A stretch of 64,000 nucleotides of DNA from Acidimicrobiales bacterium (GTDB lineage: Bacteria; Actinomycetota; Acidimicrobiia; Acidimicrobiales; CADCSY01). This document shows, one piece after another, positions 49,894 through 60,675 of this stretch. Below the pieces are notes generated by a model that saw nothing but the letters and a program-made list of their open reading frames with translations, had not been told where the DNA came from and searched no databases. Position numbers and translations under genes: made by a program. Each line of letters begins with the position of its first letter. Within the stretch, counting starts at the first letter, position 1. Location: positions 51,791 to 115,790 of the forward strand of contig DATKDW010000025.1 of assembly GCA_035512495.1 (NCBI GenBank). Direction: 5' to 3'.

Positions 49894-51137
49894 GGGCTCG
49901 CTCTCGACGGATCGATGTCGTCGGGAGCATGGCAGACCCGGTTCTTGCCGAGCGCCTTGGCCCGGTACATCGCGGCGTCGGCCGCACCGACGAGCGCGGA
50001 CACGCTGGCACCGTCGGCGGGGCGGAGCGCCACGCCGACCGAGACGGTCACCCGCAGGTCGCCAACGTCGGTGGTGAACGGCTCGTCGGCGATCGCCCCC
50101 CGGACCCGCTCGGCCACCCGGAGGGCCCCGGCGAGGTCGGAGCGGGGCAGGACCAAGGCGAACTCCTCACCGCCGTACCGGGCGACGACGTCGACCTCGC
50201 GGGTGGCCTCGACCAACCGCTGGGTCAGCTCCACCAGGATGCCGTCGCCGACCTGGTGGCCGTGGGTGTCGTTGATCGGCTTGAAGTCGTCGATGTCGAG
50301 CATCACCACGCCGAACTCCTCGTTGAAGCGCTGGGCACGGTCGAGCTCCTGGCTGCAGCGCAGGTCGAAGTGGCGCCGGTTCCAGACGCCGGTGAGCCCG
50401 TCGGTCACCGACAGGCGACGAGCTTCCTCGTGCAGGTAGGTCTTGTCGATGGCCGCGCCCGCCTGCACGGCGAGAGCGGTCAGGTCGTCGAGCTCGGCGC
50501 TGCCGAAGTGGCCGGCGCCGGCGCGCCCGTAGAGGGCGAGCACCCCGTAGAGCCGGCCTCGGGCGTGGATCGGGACGGCGAGGGCGGCATCGACCCGGGG
50601 CTCCGGATCGACCGGCTCGACGTCGTGGTGCGGCCACGCGCGGGGAGAGCCCGTGGTGGCAACCGCGCCGGCGAGGCCCTCGTCCCGTCCCAACCTGACG
50701 CCATCGAGCCAGACCACGCCCCGATTGGTGAGGGCGACCAGGTGCGAGCCGGCGTCGGCGTAGAAGACCCCGACCTCGGCACCTGCCACCACCATGCCGG
50801 TGTCGAGGACGACGTCGACGAGGGCGGCGCGGTCGTCCGACGACTCCAGGACCGAGCCCAGTCGCAGCAGCGCCTGGCGGAACTCGATGCGGTGGCGCTC
50901 GAGCTCGTTGACGAAGGTCGTCACGCCCGAGGACGCCCACCAGGTGAGCCCGGCCACCCCGGCCACCACGCCGAAGCCGACCACGGCGAGGCGCCACGTC
51001 TCGGGCCCGCCTTCCACGCCGACGAGGCTGGCGAGCAGCACGACCAGGGCCACCAGGGGCAACAGGACGGCAGCAGCCACCAACCCGACGAGGCGCTGGC
51101 GAATGGTCACCGCTCGGCTGGGTCGCACAGTCGGCAC
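49890..51137 (-). CDS. GAF-GGDEF diguanylate cyclase
   Basis: A 415-residue membrane-anchored cyclase. Two N-terminal membrane helices (LVGLVAAAVLLPLVALVVLLA and LAVVGFGVVAGVAGLTWW), then a GAF domain, then GGDEF with active-site GGEEF and an RxxD inhibitory site (REVD) five residues before it. It would make c-di-GMP from GTP under feedback control. The GTG at 51135-51137 is chosen; a GTG at 51173 would overlap the CIRCE element. It begins the cluster ending in glpR. Confidence 0.9.
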   Translation of the reverse strand: MPTVRPSRAVTIRQRLVGLVAAAVLLPLVALVVLLASLVGVEGGPETWRLAVVGFGVVAGVAGLTWWASSGVTTFVNELERHRIEFRQALLRLGSVLESSDDRAALVDVVLDTGMVVAGAEVGVFYADAGSHLVALTNRGVVWLDGVRLGRDEGLAGAVATTGSPRAWPHHDVEPVDPEPRVDAALAVPIHARGRLYGVLALYGRAGAGHFGSAELDDLTALAVQAGAAIDKTYLHEEARRLSVTDGLTGVWNRRHFDLRCSQELDRAQRFNEEFGVVMLDIDDFKPINDTHGHQVGDGILVELTQRLVEATREVDVVARYGGEEFALVLPRSDLAGALRVAERVRGAIADEPFTTDVGDLRVTVSVGVALRPADGASVSALVGAADAAMYRAKALGKNRVCHAPDDIDPSRASP

Positions 51138-51166
51138 ATGGTAGGTGGACCCTCCCCCCGGTACAC

Positions 51167-51193
51167 TTGGCACTCACACACGCCGAGTGCCAG
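51167..51193. promoter_or_regulatory. CIRCE element (HrcA operator)
   Basis: TTGGCACTC (51167-51175), nine-base spacer, GAGTGCCAG (51185-51193). The canonical CIRCE is TTAGCACTC-N9-GAGTGCTAA, so the inner seven bases and the 9-9-9 spacing are exact. A TACACT hexamer at 51162-51167 may be the -10 box of the rightward gene, which begins 56 bases downstream. HrcA repression with release at heat shock is inferred. Confidence 0.85.
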
Positions 51194-51248
51194 CGTCGCC
51201 CCGGCAGCGCCGTCGCCACCACGCCCCTCCCCCCGCTGCGAGGTCCCC

Positions 51249-51593
51249 TTGCCCACGTACGAGTACGCATGCAAGAGCTGCAGTGAGCACCTCGAGGTCG
51301 TCCAGCGCTTCACCGACGACGCCCTCACCGAGTGCCCCACCTGTGAGGGCAAGCTGCGCAAGGTCTTCAGCGCGGTGGGCATCACCTTCAAGGGCAGCGG
51401 GTTCTACAAGACCGACTCGCGAAGTGGCGCTCGCCGCTCGTCGGGCGGCGAGAGCGGCTCCGACACGTCCACGCCGTCGTCCGACGGGGCGAAGTCCGAG
51501 TCCAAGAAGTCCGAGTCCACGGGGTCCGTGTCCAAGGGGTCCTCCTCCACCGACTCGGCCTCGTCGAGCTCGTCGACGACGACCACCACCTGA
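51249..51593 (+). CDS. FmdB-family zinc-ribbon protein, Ruc (Rv0991c)-like, serine-rich tail
   Basis: A 114-residue protein with a zinc ribbon at the N-terminus (PTYEYACKSCSEHLEV and ECPTCEGKLRKVF, C-x2-C twice) and a tail of Ser, Thr, Lys and Asp expected to be disordered. This layout matches Ruc (M. tuberculosis Rv0991c), reported as a redox-regulated chaperone under heat-shock control. The start is TTG at 51249, since the family begins MPTYEY; GAGG precedes it. The CIRCE element lies just upstream. Confidence 0.82.
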   Translation: MPTYEYACKSCSEHLEVVQRFTDDALTECPTCEGKLRKVFSAVGITFKGSGFYKTDSRSGARRSSGGESGSDTSTPSSDGAKSESKKSESTGSVSKGSSSTDSASSSSSTTTTT

Positions 51594-51681
51594 CCCCACC
51601 AGGCCCTGGTGGGCCCCTGCGTCCCCGGCTACCGTCGGGCGGGCGCTTCCCCGCACCGCAGCACCGTGCCGAGGAGCGCCC

Positions 51682-52341
51682 ATGCACGCCATCAGCCGAC
51701 CATCCCCGACGCGTCGCCGGCGTCCGACCCTCCCCCGCCGGCCCGGGCCGTTCTGGCTCCTCGCCGTCGCCCTGGCAGCCCTCACCGCCATCGTCGCCGG
51801 GCGCGGCCTCGGGGTCGCCACTGCCGACCTCGCCCGCTACGGCGACCCCGGCCCCGTGCTGGTGGCCGTCCGCCACGTCCCGGCCGGGTCACCGCTGTCG
51901 ACTGACGACACCGAGGTCCGCTCGCTGCCGGCGGCGCTCGTGCCCGACGGGGCGGTGCGGACCCGGGCCGACGGGCGCGTGGCGGCCACCGACCTGTACC
52001 CCGGCGAGGTGGTCCTGTCGGCCCGCCTCGCACCCGAGGGCCTCTCACCGGTCGCTGCCCTCCTCCCGCCGGGCACCCGTGGCGTGGCCGTGCCCGCCGG
52101 CCCTGCGGCACTGGCCCTGCGGACCGGCGACGTGGTCGACGTCCTCGCCACCTTCGACCTCACCGGCACCGGCTCCGGGGATGGCGAGCCCACGTTCCCG
52201 GTGGCCCGCCGGGCCCTGGTGGTCGACGTCGGCGACGACGCCGTGACCCTGGCGGTGGCTCCCGGCGAGGCCGCACGGGTGGCCTTCGCCCTGACTGCGG
52301 GGACCGTCACCCTGCTGCTCGCCTCGGTGGCCGGACCCTGA
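51682..52341 (+). CDS. SAF-domain membrane protein (CpaB-like)
   Basis: A 219-residue protein with one membrane helix near the N-terminus (FWLLAVALAALTAIVAG) and a SAF domain (VPAGSPLSTDDTEVR, YPGEVVLSARLAPEG) followed by a second small domain (VPAGPAALALRTGDVVDVLATF). It resembles CpaB, which helps pilus assembly, but no pilus genes are nearby, so the role is unknown. GAGGAG lies five bases before the ATG. Confidence 0.82.
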   Translation: MHAISRPSPTRRRRPTLPRRPGPFWLLAVALAALTAIVAGRGLGVATADLARYGDPGPVLVAVRHVPAGSPLSTDDTEVRSLPAALVPDGAVRTRADGRVAATDLYPGEVVLSARLAPEGLSPVAALLPPGTRGVAVPAGPAALALRTGDVVDVLATFDLTGTGSGDGEPTFPVARRALVVDVGDDAVTLAVAPGEAARVAFALTAGTVTLLLASVAGP

Positions 52342-52356
52342 CCGACGGCCGAGCGG

Positions 52357-52728
52357 TCAGCGGCGACTGCGGGGGAGGCGCCGGCCGAGCAGGTCGCGCA
52401 CGTCGTGGATGCCCGGGGTGTCGTCGGCGAGGTCGATCGCCCGGTCGGCCACCTCGGGGGTGACGACACCGGAGAGGTGGGCCACGCCTTCCACGACCTC
52501 CACCTGGAGGGCGGCGACGTCGCGGGTGAGGGGGTCGCCGGTGAACCGCGCCCGCAGCCGGCCCTCAGCGAGGACGTCGGTGGTGTCGCCCCCCACCAGC
52601 TTCGGGACGGCCCGGGCGGCATAGCGGCCCCAGTCGGCGATCTCGTTGCGGTGCCGCCAGGCGAAGAGGGCGAGGGTCACCCGGTTGACGGGCGAGGCGA
52701 AGCGGGCGACACGACGGAGAGCTCCCAT
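52357..52728 (-). CDS. BON-domain protein
   Basis: A 123-residue protein: a basic N-terminal part with an amphipathic segment (VNRVTLALFAWRHRNEIADW) and a C-terminal BON domain (LTRDVAALQVEVVEGVAHLSGVV and IHDVRDLLGRRLP). BON domains bind lipids and membranes. The ATG at 52726-52728 is used. The gene is divergent from the PHP gene and convergent with the SAF gene. Confidence 0.82.
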   Translation of the reverse strand: MGALRRVARFASPVNRVTLALFAWRHRNEIADWGRYAARAVPKLVGGDTTDVLAEGRLRARFTGDPLTRDVAALQVEVVEGVAHLSGVVTPEVADRAIDLADDTPGIHDVRDLLGRRLPRSRR

Positions 52729-52780
52729 GACCCGCAGTCTGCCCTCCACGACGCGAGACGACGCCCCCTACCATCGGGGC

Positions 52781-53476
52781 ATGGCCGTGTCGCTCCACCC
52801 CCACCTGGCGACCGACCCGCCGCCGGGTTGGGTGCGCCTCGACATGCACAGCCACACGATGTGGTCCGGCGACGCAACCACCACCCCCGACGAGCTGGCC
52901 GGCGCCGTGACCGCGGCGGGCATCGACGTCCTCTGCATCACCGACCACGCCACCACCAACGGGGCATTCGAGCTGGCGGGCCGGCTCCCCTGCCGGGTGA
53001 TCGTGGGCCAGGAGCTGCGCACCGGCGCCGGCGAGGTCATCGGGCTCTTCCTGGAGGAGCGGTTGCCGGCGGGCCTCTCCGCCAGGCAGGCGGCCGAGCG
53101 GATCCGCGCCCAGGGCGGCCTGGTCTACATCCCCCACCCGTTCGACCCCGTCCGGCACTGCCTGGCCGAGGCCGAGCTGCACGAGCTGGTGGCCGAGGGC
53201 CTGGTCGACGCCATCGAGGTGCGCAACGCCAAGACCTCGCTCGAGTCGCTCAACGCACGCGCCGCCGACTTCGCGGCAGCCCACGGGCTGGCCGCCGGTG
53301 CCGGCAGTGACGCCCACGTCCCCGAGGCCGTCGGTGCCGCCTACGTCGAGCTACCCGACTTCGACGGGCCCGCCGACCTGCTCACCGCCCTCCGCTCGGG
53401 CCGGGTGGTGGGCCACCACTTCGACGCCCCCCGCGCCTGGCGCCCCAGGATCGTGCCCTCCACCACCGCCCTCTAG
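52781..53476 (+). CDS. PHP-domain metal-dependent phosphoesterase
   Basis: A 231-residue PHP protein. Metal motifs: DMHSHTMWSGD, ITDHATTN, VGQELRTGAGEVIG, IPHPFDP and GSDAHVPEAVG. The family includes histidinol phosphatase and 3',5'-nucleotide phosphatases; substrate unknown. Confidence 0.92.
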   Translation: MAVSLHPHLATDPPPGWVRLDMHSHTMWSGDATTTPDELAGAVTAAGIDVLCITDHATTNGAFELAGRLPCRVIVGQELRTGAGEVIGLFLEERLPAGLSARQAAERIRAQGGLVYIPHPFDPVRHCLAEAELHELVAEGLVDAIEVRNAKTSLESLNARAADFAAAHGLAAGAGSDAHVPEAVGAAYVELPDFDGPADLLTALRSGRVVGHHFDAPRAWRPRIVPSTTAL

Positions 53477-53492
53477 TAAGCGTCGGGCCCCG

Positions 53493-54829
53493 TCAGCTCC
53501 CGGAGAGGGAGACGTCGCGGATGGCGAGGCTGGTGGCGCCGGTGCCCCCGGGCAGCCACTCGAGGTCGGCTCCCACCGCCACCACGTCGCGCAGCATGCG
53601 CTGCAACGTGGAGGCGATCGTGATCTCCCGGACCGGCTCGGCGGTGGCGCCGTCGCGGATCATCATGCCCTCGGCGCCGACGGAGAAGTCGCCGCTCACC
53701 GGGTTCACCCCCGAGTGGAGGCCACTCACGCCCTGGACCAGGAGGCCGTCGCCCACCTCGGCGAGCAGCTCCGCGGCCGAGAGGGTGCCCGGCACGATGG
53801 CGAGGGCGCGCGCACCGGTGCCGGGCGTGGAGGCGTAGCTCCTGACGGCGGAGCCGGTGGACGCCGTGCCCGCCCGACGGCCCGACCAGGTGTCGTAGAG
53901 GAAACCCTGGAGGACGCCGCCGTCGAGCAGGGCGTTCCGTCGCGAGGCCAAGCCCTCGGCGTCGTAGGCCGCCGCCCCGAAGGAGGCCACGTCGGTGGGA
54001 TCGTCGACCAGGGTCAGCAACGGCGACGCCACCTCCTCACCAACCCGGCCGGCGAAGAGTGACCGGCCCTTCAGCACCGCCTCGCCGTTGAGCGTGCCCC
54101 CCACGATGGAGAGGAACGAGGCCGTGACGTGGGGGTCGAACACGACGGTGAGGCGCCTCGACGGCGCCTGGCGGGAGCCGAGCAGCCGGGTGGCGCGGTC
54201 GACCGCGTCAGACGCGGCCTCGTCCACGTCGAGGGCGTCCAGTCGGCGACCCACCGAGATGCCGTGGCCGGTCTGGGTCTCGCCGTCGGCCTCGGCCAGG
54301 GCGGAGACGCTGAGGTAGCAGTTGCCCGATCGCCAGGACGCGGCGATCCCGGTGCTGGTGGCCACAGCGGCCTCGCCCATGCCATCGCCGTAGATCGCGG
54401 TGCGGACTCCGCTGATGCGCGGGTCGCCGTCGAGGGTGGCCCGCTCGAGGGAGAGGGCGAGGGCGACCTTGTCGTTGGTGCCGGTCCCGGCGAGCGCGTC
54501 GTCCCAGGGGTCGACCGAGGCCGGCTCGACCTCGTCGGGCACGGCGAGGCCGGCGTGGTCGTCGGGGGTGCCGAAGGTGGCGTTGTCGCGCGCCTCGGCG
54601 AGCGTCTCGGACAGCGCCTCGGGCTCGAGGGTGCCGGCCGAGGCAAAGCCTTGACGACCCCCGCTGACGACCCGCACCCCGAGCCCCGCCGACGCTGCCT
54701 GCGAGAGCGACTCGACCTCGCCCCGGTAGGCGCGCACGGTCGTGCCGGTGCTGCGGGCCACGTAGGCCTCCACCTGCTCGCCGTCCCGGGCCCAACCGGC
54801 CACCTTCTCGGCCAGCGCACGCAGCTCGG

Positions 54830-54833
<4 letters not shown>
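53493..54833 (-). CDS. tldE: TldE/PmbA-type protease subunit
   Basis: A 446-residue TldE. It shows RAYRGEVESLSQAASAGLGVRVV, VVFDPHVTASFLSIVGG and SGDFSVGAEGMMIRDG. It lacks the zinc HExxxH, as expected for the non-catalytic partner of TldD, and is coupled to it by a four-base overlap. TldD/TldE pairs cleave small peptides such as modified peptides or antitoxins. Confidence 0.95.
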
Positions 54834-56218
<1,385 letters not shown>

Positions 56219-56316
56219 GCTCGTCTCCCTCGGATGCGTCGAGTGGTCACCGCCGGAGTGTGCCAGGACGGCGCGGTGTTGGCTCGCCCATCGCTGCGAC
56301 CCTTATCCTCGGGACC

Positions 56317-56691
56317 GTGCCCGTAGAGACCGGACTGTCCGCCGAGATCGAGCTCACCGTCACCGACGCCGACACGGCGATCGCCCTCCGGTCGGGCGAC
56401 GTCCCGGTGCTCGCCACCCCGCGCATCATCGCCCTGTGCGAGGAGGCGAGCGTGGCCGCCGTGGTCGACCAGCTCGAGCCGGGCCAGACGAGCGTCGGGC
56501 ACACCGTGCAGCTCGACCACGTCGTGCCGACCGCCGTGGGCGGCCGAGTCCGTGCCGAGGCCACCCTTTCGAAGGTCGCCGGGCGGAAGCTCACCTTCAC
56601 GGTGTCGGTCAGCGACACGAGGGGCCTGGTGGCGGCGGGCAAGATCGCCCGGGTCATCGTCGACACCGAGCGGTTCCTCGAGAAGGCCTGA
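56317..56691 (+). CDS. Hot-dog fold thioesterase (FlK-like)
   Basis: A 124-residue hot-dog protein similar to fluoroacetyl-CoA thioesterase FlK. The active-site Thr and Glu are in ATPRIIALCEEAS, and the His in SVGHTVQLDHVVPT. It hydrolyses an acyl-CoA or is a stand-in regulator; substrate unknown. The GTG at 56317 is the start. It is divergent from tldD. Confidence 0.82.
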   Translation: MPVETGLSAEIELTVTDADTAIALRSGDVPVLATPRIIALCEEASVAAVVDQLEPGQTSVGHTVQLDHVVPTAVGGRVRAEATLSKVAGRKLTFTVSVSDTRGLVAAGKIARVIVDTERFLEKA

Positions 56692-56827
56692 CCCAGGGTT
56701 CGACCCGGCCCGACCAGGGGACATACCCACCCATCGTGACGTGATCGCGGCAAGTGGGGAGGCGCCCGGACGGGTTCGAGGCGTAGGCTGAGGGCGTTGA
56801 GTCCACTGCGCGGCGAGAGGGGGACCC

Positions 56828-57799
56828 ATGGGCGTTCGACGGCACCTCCCCGTCATCCTCCGCGTGCTGGCCAGCGCCACCATGCTGGCGATCCTCCTGC
56901 CCCAGGTCCGCCTGTCGTCCCTCCTGCCCACATGGGACCCCCGAGCCGTGATGTGGCTCGGACTCGCCCTGGCGGTCACGCTCCTCGGCCTGGTGCTCTC
57001 GACGCTGCGGTGGCGGGCGGTGCTCGTGGTCCTCGGGCTGCGCGCCCGCGTGCGCACCCTCTTCGGCCACTACCTGGCCGGGCAGTTCGTCGGGAACTTC
57101 CTGCCCTCGACCATCGGCGGCGACGTGCTGCGGATCGCCCGCCTGTCGGCCAGCAACGGCGAGCGGCCGGGCACGTTCGCGTCGGTGGTCCTCGAGCGCC
57201 TCACGGGGTGGCTGGTGCTGCCGCTGCTGATCCTCGCGGCCATGGTGATCAATCCCACCCTGGCCGACCTGGGCACCGCCAGCGCCGTCGCCTTCGCCCT
57301 CGCCGGCGTCACCCTCGTGCTGCTCGTCGCCGTGGTGGTGGCCGTCATGAGCCCCGGCATCGGCGGGCGCCTCTCGGGGTCGAGCGGGTGGCGTCGCTTC
57401 GCCGGTGCCGTGCACCTCGGTCTGTGCCGCCTCCGCGACCACCCCATCGCCGCCGTGGGCGTGCTGCTGACCGGGTTCGCCTACCAGCTGGTCCTTGTGC
57501 TCGCCGCCTACTTCGCCGCCCTGTCCCTCGGCCTCGATGTCGGACCCACGGCCATCCTCGCCTTCATGCCCGCGGTCGCCATCGCCCAGGTCATTCCGAT
57601 CTCGCTCGGTGGGCTCGGGGTTCGGGAGGGCGCCTTCGTCCTCTTCCTCCATCCCCTCGGCGTCAGCATCGAACAGGCCATCACCCTCGGGCTGCTCGTC
57701 TACGGGTTGAACCTCACCGTGAGCCTCCTCGGCGCACCGGCCTTCGCTGCCGGGGGGCGCTCCGCCAAGGTCCCGGCACCGACCCAAGCGCTGGCCTGA
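56828..57799 (+). CDS. Lysylphosphatidylglycerol synthase TM-region / YbhN-like membrane protein
   Basis: A 323-residue membrane protein with about eight helices: family marks are STLRWRAVL, YLAGQFVGNFLPSTIGGDVLRIARL, ERLTGWLVLPLLI and PISLGGLGVREGAFVLF. This domain moves lipids or supports membrane modification; the catalytic aminoacyltransferase domain of MprF is absent. ATG follows GAGAGGGGG. Confidence 0.9.
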   Translation: MGVRRHLPVILRVLASATMLAILLPQVRLSSLLPTWDPRAVMWLGLALAVTLLGLVLSTLRWRAVLVVLGLRARVRTLFGHYLAGQFVGNFLPSTIGGDVLRIARLSASNGERPGTFASVVLERLTGWLVLPLLILAAMVINPTLADLGTASAVAFALAGVTLVLLVAVVVAVMSPGIGGRLSGSSGWRRFAGAVHLGLCRLRDHPIAAVGVLLTGFAYQLVLVLAAYFAALSLGLDVGPTAILAFMPAVAIAQVIPISLGGLGVREGAFVLFLHPLGVSIEQAITLGLLVYGLNLTVSLLGAPAFAAGGRSAKVPAPTQALA

Positions 57800-57812
57800 C
57801 CACCCCGCCACG

Positions 57813-58679
57813 ATGAGCACGTCCCCCGGTTCGACGCCGCGCGACCTGAGCGCCGCCGGTGCCCCCTGGCTGCGCTGGTGGAAGGAGCTCGCGTACGTCG
57901 TCGCCTTCTACGGCGTCTACTCGGTGGTCCGCAACCAGTTCGGGTCGGCCGCCGTCTCCGCCGTCGAGGCCCGGGCCAACGCCGAGACCATCATCCGCAT
58001 CCAGCAGGCCGTCGGCACGTACCACGAGCAGACCATCCAGTCGTGGTTCCTCGGTGCCCGGTGGTTCATCCAAGCGTGGAACCTCTTCTACGGCACCTTC
58101 CACTTCGTCGTGACGGCGATGGCGCTGATCTACCTGTTCCGGCGCTTCCCCCGGCGCTACGTCAGGTGGCGCACCGCGCTGGCGTGGACGACGGCGCTGG
58201 CGCTCGTCGGCTACGCCACCTTCCCGCTCATGCCGCCCCGCCTGCTCCCCGACAGCTACGGCTTCGTGGACACGCTGGCGGTCTACGGCGGGCTGTGGTC
58301 GTTCGACGACGGACCCATGGAGGCGGTCTCGAACCAGTACGCCGCCATGCCGAGCCTGCACTTCGGCTGGTCGACGTGGTCGGCGTGCGCCCTCTTCCCG
58401 GTGGTGCGGCGCGGGTGGGCCCGGGCCCTCCTCGTCGTCTACCCGGTGGCCACCCTCTTCGCCATCATCGTGACCGGCAACCACTTCTGGCTGGACGCCG
58501 CCGGTGGGGCCCTCGTGCTCGCCCTCGGGTACGGCGCTGCCCGCTTGTGGGACCGCCGCATCGACCGCCGGCAGGCAGAGCGGCTCGGCCGGGTCGTCGA
58601 CGACCCACCCCCGGGAGACCAGGCCGAAGCCGAGGTGATCAGCGCGCCCCTGACGCCCAACGGGCGCGCGGAGGTTTGA
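57813..58679 (+). CDS. PAP2-superfamily membrane phosphatase / inositolphosphotransferase-like
   Basis: A 288-residue membrane protein with five or six helices and PAP2-family catalytic motifs MPSLHFGWS and GNHFWLDAAGG, like the AUR1/Ipt1-type family. It would act on phospholipids or polyprenyl phosphates. It follows the YbhN-like gene by 13 bases and is likely co-transcribed. Confidence 0.88.
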   Translation: MSTSPGSTPRDLSAAGAPWLRWWKELAYVVAFYGVYSVVRNQFGSAAVSAVEARANAETIIRIQQAVGTYHEQTIQSWFLGARWFIQAWNLFYGTFHFVVTAMALIYLFRRFPRRYVRWRTALAWTTALALVGYATFPLMPPRLLPDSYGFVDTLAVYGGLWSFDDGPMEAVSNQYAAMPSLHFGWSTWSACALFPVVRRGWARALLVVYPVATLFAIIVTGNHFWLDAAGGALVLALGYGAARLWDRRIDRRQAERLGRVVDDPPPGDQAEAEVISAPLTPNGRAEV

Positions 58680-58833
58680 TCAAGGCGGTGACCGAGGTAG
58701 GGTCGACGTGCTCGCACGACCGCCGTGCCACGGTCGGGCGTGTGCCTCGCAGGCAGGGTGAGCTCATTCCCAGCCGCAAGGTGCTCGTGGCGGTCGCCCG
58801 CCACCTGGCTCGGCGCTGCCACCACCCTCGCGG

Positions 58834-59407
58834 GTGACGGCACGACACCGTCCGACGACCCTCCCCCAGAGCCATCCCGGAACCAACCGCCACGCTCCGC
58901 TCCGCCACCGTCTCCGATGCCGCCGCCATCTGGCGCATCGTCAGGGACTCGGGGACCCTCGACGGCAACTCCCCGTACGCCTACCTCCTGCTGTGCCTCC
59001 ACCACGCCGAGACGTGCGTGCTGGCCGAGGTGGGCGGGGAGCCGGCCGGCTTCGTCGTGGGCTACCGGCCGCCGGGCCGGCCCGACACCGTCTTCGTCTG
59101 GCAGGTCGCCGTGGCCCCTGAGCACCGCGGGCGCGGCATGGCCGTCGACCTGCTCGACACCCTCCTCGACCGCACCGCCGACTCCGGGGTGCGCTACCTG
59201 GAGGCCACCGTGACCCCGAGCAACGAGCCGTCGCGCCGGTTGTTCTCGGGCGTCGCCGCCCGGCGGCGCGCCGAGATCGCCATCGCGCCGCTGTTCGGCA
59301 CCGACCACTTCCCCGAGCCTGGCCACGAAGAGGAGCACCTCTTCAGGATCGGTCCCCTGGGACCCCTGAGCCAGCACCACCCGCCAGCAACAGAGGAGCA
59401 CCCGTGA
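58834..59407 (+). CDS. ectA: L-2,4-diaminobutyric acid acetyltransferase, apparently frameshifted near the N-terminus
   Basis: The reading frame of the conserved GNAT protein (SDAAAIWRIVRDSGTLDG, YLLLCLHHAETC, WQVAVAPEHRGRGMA) has no ATG, GTG or TTG between the stop at 58835-58837 and the conserved region. If one C is removed from the C5 run at 58863-58867, a GTG at 58834 reads through as MTARHRPTTLPRAIPEPT and joins the conserved protein. The run may be a sequencing error or a phase-variable site. The enzyme acetylates diaminobutyrate in ectoine synthesis. The stop overlaps ectB (GTGA). A GTG at 59018 would delete the acetyl-CoA fold's N-terminal half. Confidence 0.85.
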
Positions 59408-60675
59408 ACACGTTCGAGAGCTTGGAGTCCGAGGTCCGCAGCTACTGCCGGACCTGGCCGGCGGTGTTCGACCGCGCCCAGGGCGACAGCATCTACGACG
59501 TCGACGGCCGCCAGTACTTGGACTTCTTCAGCGGCGCGGGCGCGCTCAACTACGGCCACAACCACCCCGCGCTCAAGCGCAAGCTCATCGAGTACATCGA
59601 GCGCGACGGGATCACCCACAGCCTCGACACCCACACCTCGGCCAAGCGGGCCTTCCTCGACCGCTTCGACGAGACGATCCTCCAGCCGCGCGGCATGCGC
59701 TACAAGACGATGTTCCCCGGGCCCACCGGCACCAACGCGGTGGAGAGCGCCCTCAAGCTGGCTCGCAAGATCACCGGGCGGGAGACGGTGGTCGGCTTCA
59801 CCAACGGCTTCCACGGCATGACCCTCGGGTCGCTCTCGGTCACCGGCAACGCCATGAAGCGGGCCGGCGCCGGCGTCAGCCTCCCCAACGCCACGTGCAT
59901 GCCATTCGACGGCTACCTCGGCGGCGAGACCGACACCCTCGGCTACTTCGAGGCGGTCCTCGACGACAGCGGGAGCGGGGTCGACACCCCGGCGGCGGTG
60001 ATCATCGAGACCGTGCAGGCCGAGGGCGGGATCAACGTCGCCAGCTTCGACTGGCTGCGCCGCCTGGCCGACCTCTGCGCCCGGTTCGGGATCATGTTCA
60101 TCGTCGACGACATCCAGGTGGGCTGCGGGCGCACCGGTTCGTTCTTCAGCTTCGACAAGGTCGGCATCGAGCCCGACATCATCTGCCTCTCCAAGTCGCT
60201 CAGCGGCTACGGGCTGCCCCTCGCCACCGTCCTCATGAAGCCCGAGCACGACGTGTTCTCGCCCGGCGAGCACAACGGCACCTTCCGGGGGCACAACCCG
60301 GCCTTCGTCACCGCCACCGAGGCGCTGAGCTTCTGGGAGGGCGACACCTTCAGCGACGAGGTGCTGTTAAAGGGCCAGACCATGGGCGACGGCCTCCGGG
60401 AGATCGCCGACGGCCTCGACGGTGTCTCGGCCGAGCTTCGCGGCCGCGGGATGCTCAAGGGCTTGGCCTTCGACCGCCCCGACCTCGCCGGGCTGGTGGC
60501 ACGCGCCGCCTTCACCCACGGGCTGCTGATCGAGACCGCCGGCCCCGACGACGAGGTCCTCAAGCTCCTGCCGCCGCTCACCATCGAGGAGGAGCGCCTC
60601 GAGACCGGCCTCGAGATCATCCACGCCGCCGCGCACGAGGTGCTCGAGGGCGCGGTGGAGGAGGTCAGCCGATGA
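59404..60675 (+). CDS. ectB: Diaminobutyrate-2-oxoglutarate aminotransferase
   Basis: A 423-residue class III aminotransferase converting aspartate semialdehyde to diaminobutyrate. Marks: YDVDGRQYLDFFSGAGALNYGHN, GPTGTNAVESALKLARKITGR, VDDIQVGCGRTGSFFSFD and the PLP lysine in CLSKSLSGYG. It starts with GTG and is coupled to ectA and ectC by four-base overlaps. Confidence 0.97.
   Translation: MNTFESLESEVRSYCRTWPAVFDRAQGDSIYDVDGRQYLDFFSGAGALNYGHNHPALKRKLIEYIERDGITHSLDTHTSAKRAFLDRFDETILQPRGMRYKTMFPGPTGTNAVESALKLARKITGRETVVGFTNGFHGMTLGSLSVTGNAMKRAGAGVSLPNATCMPFDGYLGGETDTLGYFEAVLDDSGSGVDTPAAVIIETVQAEGGINVASFDWLRRLADLCARFGIMFIVDDIQVGCGRTGSFFSFDKVGIEPDIICLSKSLSGYGLPLATVLMKPEHDVFSPGEHNGTFRGHNPAFVTATEALSFWEGDTFSDEVLLKGQTMGDGLREIADGLDGVSAELRGRGMLKGLAFDRPDLAGLVARAAFTHGLLIETAGPDDEVLKLLPPLTIEEERLETGLEIIHAAAHEVLEGAVEEVSR

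Noticed and set aside
59018..59407. ectA starting at an internal GTG
   Set aside because: It would remove the conserved N-terminal half of the GNAT fold, which is clearly encoded upstream in the same frame.
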